From an uncultured Prevotella sp. (GTDB lineage Bacteria > Bacteroidota > Bacteroidia > Bacteroidales > Bacteroidaceae), in contig CALUFA010000017.1 of NCBI GenBank assembly GCA_944319795.1, positions 1 through 50,556 of the forward strand: a stretch of DNA of 50,556 nucleotides, given 5' to 3'. Positions within the stretch are counted from its first letter, which is position 1; each line of letters opens with the position of its first letter. A program made the position numbers and the translations under genes. Positions 36,530-42,891 of this stretch are shown here, piece by piece. The notes below the pieces were generated by a model. It did not search any database, was not told the origin of the DNA, and was given only the letters and a program-made list of their open reading frames with translations.

Positions 36530-38251
36530 TTACCTGCGGTTGATTACCTTGACGCTCTTCTGCGTGCCGTCGTCGTAAACCTCGGTCTTGATGTAGAGGC
36601 CCTTGACGGGCTGCGTGGTCCTGCGTCCGGAGAGGTCGGTGTAAACTACGCTCTTCACGTTCTTGCCGGCAGCAGTGGCGGCGTTGATGCCGGTCGGGTC
36701 GCCGTTTACGTAGTACCAAGCTATGTCAGAGTCTGCCGACTCGCCGTTGTCGGCTGTGTAAGTAGAGCGGACGCCGATCTTCTCGAAGCCGGTGGTGTAG
36801 AAGTAGATCATCTTCTCGATACCGTAATCGTAGATGTCGTAACCGTCGTCGAAGTTGTAGGGAACGTCGGTGATCTCTTCCGTGAGCGCAATATACTCGT
36901 CGGGATAGAACGTGAACAGTTCGTCGTCGATGAAGATGTTGTAATGCATCTTATTAGTATCGAGCAGCCTGCCCTCTACGTCGAACTTAGGAATGATTAT
37001 GTCCATGTATCCGTAGCCGTTAATGTCATCGTATGGCGAGAACGAATAGAACTCAGGCGTCTGCGGCTTGGCAGCCCCTTCGATAGGCGCTTGGTACTTG
37101 AACTCGGGCGCGTCGAGGCACTGTATGTAGTAAACGCGCTCCTTACCTGAGTTGATCACCATCGTAGAGTCGTTCTTCGAGTCGGCTATCATGGTCTTGG
37201 CGGCCGCGTCGTAGCTAAGCTCTATCTTGTCGGTCATGTACATGTCGGCGTACCATTCCTGGTAAACCTCGTCGTAAACCATCTCGCTTCCGCTGGTTAT
37301 GAAGTAGGTGTGGCAGTTCATCGACTCGTCGGGGCCGAGGTACTGTCCGCTCGGGAATACTACCTTGTCGCCCTCTACCGTACCCTTTATCCACGCATCG
37401 GGCATGCTTTCGTAGAGTCCGCCGATGTAAACGTCGCTACCGCTGAAGCCCACGTTGACGAAGTATCCGTCGCCGTTGGCCGATACGACCCATTCCTCTG
37501 TGGCGAGGTCGGCAGGCGCTTCGACAACCTGGTCGGTCACTTTGCCGTAAACCATGTTGTAGTCGCCGTAGCCCATCCACTCGCCCGTGTCGTCGCAAAG
37601 GCCGAGCATGACGTTGCCCGTAGTGTCTTCAGCCCAGAAAACGGAGTCGTTGCGGAGTGTGAACTTAATCTCCGAGCTGCTCTCGTCGCGGTAATACCAA
37701 CCGCCCTCAGCCTCTTCAACGTAGACGAGGCGCTCTGCCTGGTAGTTGTAAATCTCGCCGTAGTAATCCTCTTGGTAAATAGGTTGCGGCAGCGTCACGG
37801 TGATCTGGTCGCCCTCGAGCGTTCCCTTAAGGTAAGAGTTGGTGGCGAACTGCGAGAAGGGGTTCTTGAAATAAACCGAGTTGTCGTCGCCGTAGACGAT
37901 CTGGCCGAGCGTTCCTACGTGGCTCACGCCCATCACATAACCCAAAAACGAGTAATAAGCCAAACCGCTGAGCGAGTAGGTTTCGAGCCTGCCTTCGGGC
38001 GCTTCGGTTATTACCTCGAAGTCTTCGCCGGCGCGGGTCATCGAGTTCTTGGCCGGATTGTTGAACGGATTGACCTTCTTTGCGGTCAAGGGCTTGCCGG
38101 CCTTGGCCATGCGCAGCATGTCAGCCGGCTTGGCCTCGGTTTGGTTTTCGGCAAAAGCCTTTTGCAAACTCGTCTGCGGCTGCACAACCCTTTGTGCCGA
38201 CACTGTCATCGCGAAAGCTGCCGCGAGGGCAAATAACGTAAACTTCTTCAT
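36530..38251 (-). CDS. Exported beta-rich protein with T9SS-type tail, function unknown
   Basis: 573 aa. Signal peptide (1-19, ending VSAQ), then an acidic, Tyr-rich beta protein with repeated segments of the form Y-x-K-G-T-x-E-G-D-x-(I/V)-(T/V)-x-x-x-P (about 140-158 and 285-300), and a tail VKSVVYTDLSGRRTTQPVKGLYIKT ending VKVINRR, similar to that of the next gene and typical of T9SS cargo. I do not recognise a catalytic domain. It has a good promoter at 38348-38378 and a leader of about 90 nt. Confidence 0.87.
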   Translation of the reverse strand: MKKFTLFALAAAFAMTVSAQRVVQPQTSLQKAFAENQTEAKPADMLRMAKAGKPLTAKKVNPFNNPAKNSMTRAGEDFEVITEAPEGRLETYSLSGLAYYSFLGYVMGVSHVGTLGQIVYGDDNSVYFKNPFSQFATNSYLKGTLEGDQITVTLPQPIYQEDYYGEIYNYQAERLVYVEEAEGGWYYRDESSSEIKFTLRNDSVFWAEDTTGNVMLGLCDDTGEWMGYGDYNMVYGKVTDQVVEAPADLATEEWVVSANGDGYFVNVGFSGSDVYIGGLYESMPDAWIKGTVEGDKVVFPSGQYLGPDESMNCHTYFITSGSEMVYDEVYQEWYADMYMTDKIELSYDAAAKTMIADSKNDSTMVINSGKERVYYIQCLDAPEFKYQAPIEGAAKPQTPEFYSFSPYDDINGYGYMDIIIPKFDVEGRLLDTNKMHYNIFIDDELFTFYPDEYIALTEEITDVPYNFDDGYDIYDYGIEKMIYFYTTGFEKIGVRSTYTADNGESADSDIAWYYVNGDPTGINAATAAGKNVKSVVYTDLSGRRTTQPVKGLYIKTEVYDDGTQKSVKVINRR

Positions 38252-38347
38252 TGTAAAATCTTTTTAGTTAATATTAAATAACAACCTTGCAAGGGTTTAA
38301 CATCTTACCGCCGAGGTTTTGCCCTGCGACGAATATCAATGTGATTG

Positions 38348-38378
38348 CAAATATACGGATAAAATTTAAATAAACAAA
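38348..38378 (-). promoter_or_regulatory. Promoter of the 573-aa exported protein gene
   Basis: On the minus strand TTTG (38375-38378), 19 bp, TATATTTG (38348-38355). Confidence 0.75.
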
Positions 38379-38504
38379 TAAAATCCGTATTTTTCTTTAA
38401 AAAAGTTATATTAATTGCCGTTTTGACACATTTTTGACACAACCAAGACCCAACGGGGCGCAAAACGCAATATTAAGTAAAATAAACAAACGACTATAAA
38501 AATA

Positions 38505-38646
38505 ACGCAACATGGAAGCGCCGGCAACCACTTGTCCGGCGGCCGGCCACGGGCCGTTTTGCAAAAGGCCGCCTTTTGCCTTGTAAAAGGCATCCTTTTA
38601 CACGCCGAAAGGCATCCTTTTACAACGCAAAAGGATGCCTTTCATA
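38505..38646. repeat. 22-bp tandem palindromic repeat cluster 7
   Basis: Head region on the left (CGCCGGCAACCA, 38505-38558), then units at 38559, 38581, 38603 and 38625. Units 3 and 4 pair perfectly over 14 bp (AAAGGCATCCTTTT with AAAAGGATGCCTTT). Element D starts 5 bp after the last unit. Confidence 0.85.
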
Positions 38647-38652
38647 ATTTAA

Positions 38653-38907
38653 CGTCAGTTCGGTATAATGAAATATGAATATCCGCATTTGCCCAATACA
38701 CTACATCCTATTCTAAGAAGTCTGTTGCATACCGTCATTCCGGGCCGGGACCCGGAATCCAGTTTATACACTCCGGTTGTTATGAATTGGTGATTTCTGG
38801 ATTCCGGGTCTCAGCCCGGAATGACAATCACCAACAGACTTATAGAATGAAGAGTATGTAGTTTGGCAAAATGCGGACATTCATTTTCTTCTTATACCGA
38901 ACTGACG
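38653..38907. mobile_element. REP/MITE element D with probable target-site duplication
   Basis: Terminal repeats CGTCAGTTCGGTATAA (38653) and TTATACCGAACTGACG (to 38907) are perfect complements. Core arms at 38715-38762 and 38797-38844 (right arm partly diverged). Flanks are ATAATTTAA on the left and TTAATTTAA on the right, 8 of 9 identical, consistent with a 9-bp target duplication. Confidence 0.82.
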
Positions 38908-38960
38908 TTAATTTAAGAAAACTTTGCACGCAAAACCGACGCAGTTCAGTCCAAAGGGAT

Positions 38961-38968
38961 TATATTTG
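38961..38968 (+). promoter_or_regulatory. -7 box of the small exported protein gene
   Basis: TATATTTG 20 nt before the ATG; no -33 at the usual distance. Low-confidence promoter. Confidence 0.45.
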
Positions 38969-38988
38969 CAACTAAATAACAAATGATT

Positions 38989-39408
38989 ATGAAAAAGGCA
39001 TTATTCTTACTTTTCGCGGCCTTCGCGCCGCTAATGGCAACGGCGCAGGAGGCGCGCCCTTTCGACGTAACGATCAGCAACGACGAATATAAGATCTACA
39101 TCACGATGGACTTGCACGACAAGGACGTAACCGTGCCCGGCCAAGACGTGCTAGGCCAGGTCGACGGATACTTCGGCTCGAGGCAGGGCCGCACTACGTG
39201 GATTATCATCTCGTCGACAATCATCGACGAGCGCACGGCCGAGATAGAGGTGGTGAACGACTACGGCAGCGAGGACTTCAAGGCCGAGCTGAAGCTCAAC
39301 CCCGACGGCTCGTATTCTTATAAGAAGAAGGGCGGCAGCACGCTGAAGTTCGCCGTAAGGGGCAAGTGGCAGAAGATACCCGGCTCGCTGAAGTTCGCCA
39401 AGAAGTAG
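38989..39408 (+). CDS. Small exported protein of unknown function
   Basis: 139 aa from the ATG at 38989 (MKKALFLLFAAFAPLMATAQ is a clear signal peptide; an ATG two codons earlier is also possible). The mature part is beta-rich (DVTISNDEYKIYITMDLHDKDVTVPG, then TTWIIISSTIIDERTAEIEV) and ends with a basic stretch KFAVRGKWQKIPGSLKFAKK. No family recognised. It is convergent with the NUDIX gene (38 nt between stops) without an obvious terminator. Confidence 0.8.
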   Translation: MKKALFLLFAAFAPLMATAQEARPFDVTISNDEYKIYITMDLHDKDVTVPGQDVLGQVDGYFGSRQGRTTWIIISSTIIDERTAEIEVVNDYGSEDFKAELKLNPDGSYSYKKKGGSTLKFAVRGKWQKIPGSLKFAKK

Positions 39409-39445
39409 CCGGCCGCCACGGCAAATGCTCGCCGCCGGGCGGCGC

Positions 39446-39964
39446 TTACCGCGTTGCGAGATACATAAGCAGGCCCTGCCTTACCGAACGTAGGCCGAAC
39501 TGCTCGGTATGTATGTCGCCCGGGGCCACCCACAGGCAGTCGGCGGCGTCGTCGCCGGCGCTCAGCGCCGAGTCGTCCTCAACCGTGCAGGCGAAGAACA
39601 TGTCGAGCGTGTGCACGTCGAGGTCGGAGTAACGGTACACGTTGGGCAGGCTGAACAGGTAGCGCGCGGCGGTAACCTTAAGCCCGGTTTCCTCCATCAC
39701 CTCGCGCGCCACGGCCTCCTCGGCCGTCTCTAAAACGTCGGCGAAGCCCCCGGGCAGGTCGAGCGTGCCCTTGGCCGGCTCCAACTTGCGCCGCTCTACG
39801 AGCAGCTCGCCCTTGCAGTTGGTGATGAACGCCACCACGGCCGCGGCCGGATTCATGAACAACTCGAAACCGCAGCCCGAGCAGCGAAGGCTCTTCTGCG
39901 AGTTCTTTACGAAATGAGCGCTGCCGCACACGGGGCAATACTTGTACTTTTCAATGCTATCCAT
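39446..39964 (-). CDS. NUDIX hydrolase with N-terminal zinc ribbon
   Basis: 172 aa. Zinc ribbon (about 9-33: CPVC ... CSGC), then a NUDIX domain (about 40-170) with a complete NUDIX box GFADVLETAEEAVAREVMEE followed by TGL, matching Gx5Ex7REUxEExGU. The layout resembles NudC-type NADH pyrophosphatases and ADP-ribose-type hydrolases but the protein is shorter, so substrate is uncertain. It would hydrolyse a nucleoside diphosphate linked to another moiety. An inverted heptamer array pair lies upstream. Confidence 0.9.
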   Translation of the reverse strand: MDSIEKYKYCPVCGSAHFVKNSQKSLRCSGCGFELFMNPAAAVVAFITNCKGELLVERRKLEPAKGTLDLPGGFADVLETAEEAVAREVMEETGLKVTAARYLFSLPNVYRYSDLDVHTLDMFFACTVEDDSALSAGDDAADCLWVAPGDIHTEQFGLRSVRQGLLMYLATR

Positions 39965-39967
39965 ACT

Positions 39968-40125
39968 TATGGAGAATTAAGAGTTAAGAATTAAGAATTA
40001 AGAAAATATGCCTTGTCGGCATAAGCTCCATTGCTTTGTTTGCGACAAAGATAATGCAAAAAATCATATTTTATTAATCCACGAAGTCATATTTTCTTAA
40101 CTCTTAACTCTTAATTCTTAATTAA
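39968..40125. repeat. Inverted pair of ATTAAGA heptamer arrays upstream of the NUDIX gene
   Basis: Left array (39973-40008) running into AAGAAAATATG, right reverse-complement array (40088-40125) starting CATATTTTCTTAA. They could pair over about 35 bp. It lies in the divergent gap between the NUDIX and hydrolase genes. The loop holds no gene. Confidence 0.75.
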
Positions 40126-40202
40126 TTTTATACGATTCTTTATTCTCAAAGTTTTTCGTTATATTTGCAGAATGTGTGTATAAAGCCAAATATTGATACG
40201 AA

Positions 40203-41027
40203 ATGAACTTAAGAAGAACCATTATCGCCGCAGCGCTCATGGCGCTATGCCTGCCGGCGGCGGCGCAACAGAAGTTTGAAACCAACCTTTGGCCGCAGGG
40301 AGCGCCCAACTCCAACGGCGACGCGGCCGACTCGGCGAAGGTATGGGTGTACCTGCCCAAGAAGGAAGAGGCCACGGGCCGCGCCGTAGTGATATGCCCC
40401 GGAGGCGGCTACCAGCACTTGGCGATGAACCACGAGGGGCACGACTGGGCGCCGTTCTTCAACAACATGGGCATAGCCGCCATAGTATTGAAATACCGGA
40501 TGCCCCACGGCGAGCACGAAGTGCCCGTGAGCGACGCCGAGGAAGCAATGAAGTTGGTGCGCCGCAACGCGCAGGCGTGGAACATAAACCCCGGCGACGT
40601 GGGCATAATGGGCTCGTCGGCCGGCGGCCACTTGGCCTCGACCGTAGCCACGCACGCCACGGGCGACGCCCTGCCCGACTTCCAGATACTATTCTATCCG
40701 GTGATAACGATGATGCCCGACATCACGCATAAGGGCTCGCACGACAACTTCCTCGGAGAGAAACCCAAGAAGAAACGCCAGACGGAATACAGCAACGACC
40801 TGCAGGTAACGCGCGTAACGCCGCGCGCCTTCATAGCCCTGAGCGACGACGACGCCACCGTGCTGCCGGCCAACGGCGTGAACTATTACATAGAACTATA
40901 CCGCCACGACGTGCCGGCCACGCTCCACGTCTACCCCACGGGCGGCCACGGATGGGGCAACCGCGACAGTTTCAAGTACCACAACGAGATGCAACTGGAG
41001 CTGAAGGCGTGGCTGAGGAGCTTCTGA
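40203..41027 (+). CDS. Exported alpha/beta hydrolase (esterase-like)
   Basis: 274 aa with a signal peptide (1-22, ending PAAAQ). The alpha/beta-hydrolase fold shows the oxyanion region CPGGGYQHLAMNHEG (about 66-80), the nucleophile motif GSSAGGHLAS (Ser about 141), and later LSDDDATVLP and YPTGGHGWG for the acid and His. Similar enzymes in Bacteroidota act as acetyl or feruloyl esterases on plant polysaccharides; the substrate here is not determinable. A -7 box TATATTTG lies at 40160-40167, 36 nt before the ATG. A hairpin at 41133-41168 after the heptamer array might serve as terminator. Confidence 0.9.
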   Translation: MNLRRTIIAAALMALCLPAAAQQKFETNLWPQGAPNSNGDAADSAKVWVYLPKKEEATGRAVVICPGGGYQHLAMNHEGHDWAPFFNNMGIAAIVLKYRMPHGEHEVPVSDAEEAMKLVRRNAQAWNINPGDVGIMGSSAGGHLASTVATHATGDALPDFQILFYPVITMMPDITHKGSHDNFLGEKPKKKRQTEYSNDLQVTRVTPRAFIALSDDDATVLPANGVNYYIELYRHDVPATLHVYPTGGHGWGNRDSFKYHNEMQLELKAWLRSF

Positions 41028-41028
41028 A

Positions 41029-41168
41029 GGAGTTTTTAAGAGTTAAGAATTAAGGGTTAAGAGTTAAGAATTAAGGGTTAAGAGTTAAGAATTAAGGGCT
41101 AAGAGTTAAGAATTAAGGGCTAAGAGTTAAGAGTTAAGGGTTTGGAAAGTACGGTTTTCCAAGCCCTT
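41029..41168. repeat. Heptamer array and hairpin after the hydrolase gene
   Basis: About fifteen direct heptamers (AGTTAAG, AATTAAG, GGTTAAG) at 41035-41133, then a hairpin (AAGGGTTTGGAAA with TTTTCCAAGCCCTT). The array is unpaired here, unlike the other copies. Confidence 0.7.
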
Positions 41169-41182
41169 AACCATTTCATTAA

Positions 41183-41415
41183 CGTGAGTTCGGTATAAGA
41201 AATTAGGAAATGAAATCATTCTAAAGCGTAAGAAGTCTGTGGCATTCTGTCATTCCGGGCCGGGACCCGGAATCCAGGAAAAACACTTTCGTCAACAATT
41301 TAGTTGCATACACTGGATTCCGGGTCCCGGCCCGGAATGACAGAATGCCACAGACTTCTTAAATCCAATACAATAATGGTACTTTTTGTGGAATAATCCT
41401 TATATCGAACTCACG
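41183..41415. mobile_element. REP/MITE element E with perfect 9-bp target-site duplication
   Basis: Terminal repeats CGTGAGTTCGGTATAA and TTATATCGAACTCACG; 48-bp core arms at 41230-41277 and 41313-41360 are perfect complements. Flanking TTTCATTAA occurs on both sides (41174-41182 and 41416-41424), a perfect 9-bp direct repeat. Compared with element D, the ends carry GTGAG/CTCAC instead of GTCAG/CTGAC, a compensated change. Confidence 0.88.
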
Positions 41416-41532
41416 TTTCATTAATGCGTGTTTTACATAAAACGGCCGTTTTTTCGTTGATTATTCCCGTTTTTCCTACGACATATCCGAAAATTCGTTA
41501 TATTTGCCGTCGGGTACTTTAAACCGACGGTC

Positions 41533-42534
41533 ATGAAGAACATAAACCTTTACTTATTGCTCGTGTTGGCGCTGGCGGCGCCGGCATTCACGTCGTGCGA
41601 CGACGACGAAGAGGGCATGTTGCCGCAAGTGTGCCGCATGACGGCGGCCGAGTTCGCGCGCATCGTCGACGGCAAGGGCTGGCAATACGTCGAGTCGCAC
41701 GAGCTGCGGAGCAACGGCAAGTACTCGCGCCACGACTACTGGGCCGACCTGATGGGCGGAGCGCCCGGGCAATACTCGTTCGCCGGCGACACGGTTACCA
41801 CGTACATGTACGTCGACGCCTACCCGATAAGCGGATACCGGAGCGCCAAGTACGCGTTCGACGAGGCGACCAACCGCCTCATGTCCGACGGGACGGAGGT
41901 ATTCCGAGTGCTCTCCGCTACGGAAAACGAGCTGCGCATAGTGCGCCGAGAGGCCACTTCGGCCGAAGGCGAAGCCGTCTACGTCTACGCCGTCTACCGC
42001 GCCATGCAGCCCTCTGAGCTTGCTTCGCTTAAGGAAAACCACCCGTACAATATCGACTCGTTGGACGAAGAGCACCCCAGGCTGCCCGAGCAGCAACGCC
42101 TTACGGCCGACGACTTCAGGGCATTAGCCGTAGGGCAAGGGTGGAAATGCACCGGGGCGCACGCCGTAGAGCTTAGCGGACGCTACGCGGCCGGCGTTTT
42201 TTACGGCGGCGGAACGCAGCCTGCGGCGGCAGACTATTACATCACGGCCGACTCGATCACAATGCTCACGGCAGCGCCAGGCTCGTCAGCGCCAGTTAAG
42301 AAGACGGCCGCCTACGCCTACCGCGCCAACGGATTCTTCATCGAAGCGGAGGGAATGGCGGGCTTCAAGATACTTACGCTCGACGGCGGCGGGATGCGCA
42401 TACTGCGCAGGCAGCATGCCCCCGGCGGCGGAACGGCCGTTACGCTATACTGCACCTACCGCCGCATGACCGCCGAAGAGCTCGCCCTGAGCCTCTACGG
42501 ACAGGCCGCGCCGCCGGCCACGGCCGCACGATGA
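41533..42534 (+). CDS. Lipoprotein with two related internal domains, function unknown
   Basis: 333 aa. Lipoprotein signal (1-22; ALAAPAFTSC with Cys22 followed by DDDEEG, an acidic start seen in surface-exposed Bacteroidota lipoproteins). Two halves, about 36-165 and 188-320, share a pattern: AAEFARIVDGKGW / ADDFRALAVGQGW at the start, a central beta region, then LRIVRRE / MRILRRQ and YAVYRAM / YCTYRRM near the end. This is an old internal duplication. No family recognised. A -7 box TATATTTG is at 41499-41506, 26 nt before the ATG. Confidence 0.82.
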   Translation: MKNINLYLLLVLALAAPAFTSCDDDEEGMLPQVCRMTAAEFARIVDGKGWQYVESHELRSNGKYSRHDYWADLMGGAPGQYSFAGDTVTTYMYVDAYPISGYRSAKYAFDEATNRLMSDGTEVFRVLSATENELRIVRREATSAEGEAVYVYAVYRAMQPSELASLKENHPYNIDSLDEEHPRLPEQQRLTADDFRALAVGQGWKCTGAHAVELSGRYAAGVFYGGGTQPAAADYYITADSITMLTAAPGSSAPVKKTAAYAYRANGFFIEAEGMAGFKILTLDGGGMRILRRQHAPGGGTAVTLYCTYRRMTAEELALSLYGQAAPPATAAR

Positions 42535-42555
42535 CCGCACGCCACGCCGCCTGCG

Positions 42556-42668
42556 GCGTAACACGCTGGCACCCAACATATTGCAAAAGGCCGCCTTTTA
42601 GACTCTAAAAGGCGGCCTTTTGCGTTGCAATAAGCAACCTTTTACAATGCAAAAGACGGCCTTTCAGC
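42556..42668. repeat. 22-bp tandem palindromic repeat cluster 8
   Basis: Head on the left with GTAACACGCTGG (42558-42580), units at 42581, 42603, 42625 and 42647. Units 1 and 2 pair perfectly over 17 bp with a 3-nt loop (AAAAGGCCGCCTTTTAG with CTAAAAGGCGGCCTTTT). It could terminate the lipoprotein transcript. Confidence 0.85.
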
Positions 42669-42680
42669 AGCGGATTGGAG

Positions 42681-42797
42681 TTTAAACCCAAACCGGTCAT
42701 TAGACCGTAATACCTGAAGAGATGCTTGTTTCGCATACTCTTCGGCCCGACATTAACGCATAATCAGACCAAAGCCTAATGACCGATTTGGGTTAAA
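42681..42797. repeat. GGTCATTAG inverted-repeat element upstream of topA
   Basis: Arms 42681-42704 (TTTAAACCCAAACCGGTCAT...) and 42775-42797 are near-perfect complements; inside is a hairpin GAAGAGATGC / GCATACTCTTC (42714-42746). The right arm also occurs at 103-126. Confidence 0.65.
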
Positions 42798-42891
42798 AAT
42801 TTCTTAAAAAACGAAAAATTCACACATTATATAAGGTACATGGAAAAGTTTTGTTTACTTTTGCGCCCTAAACGAAAACGTAGACAACGCA

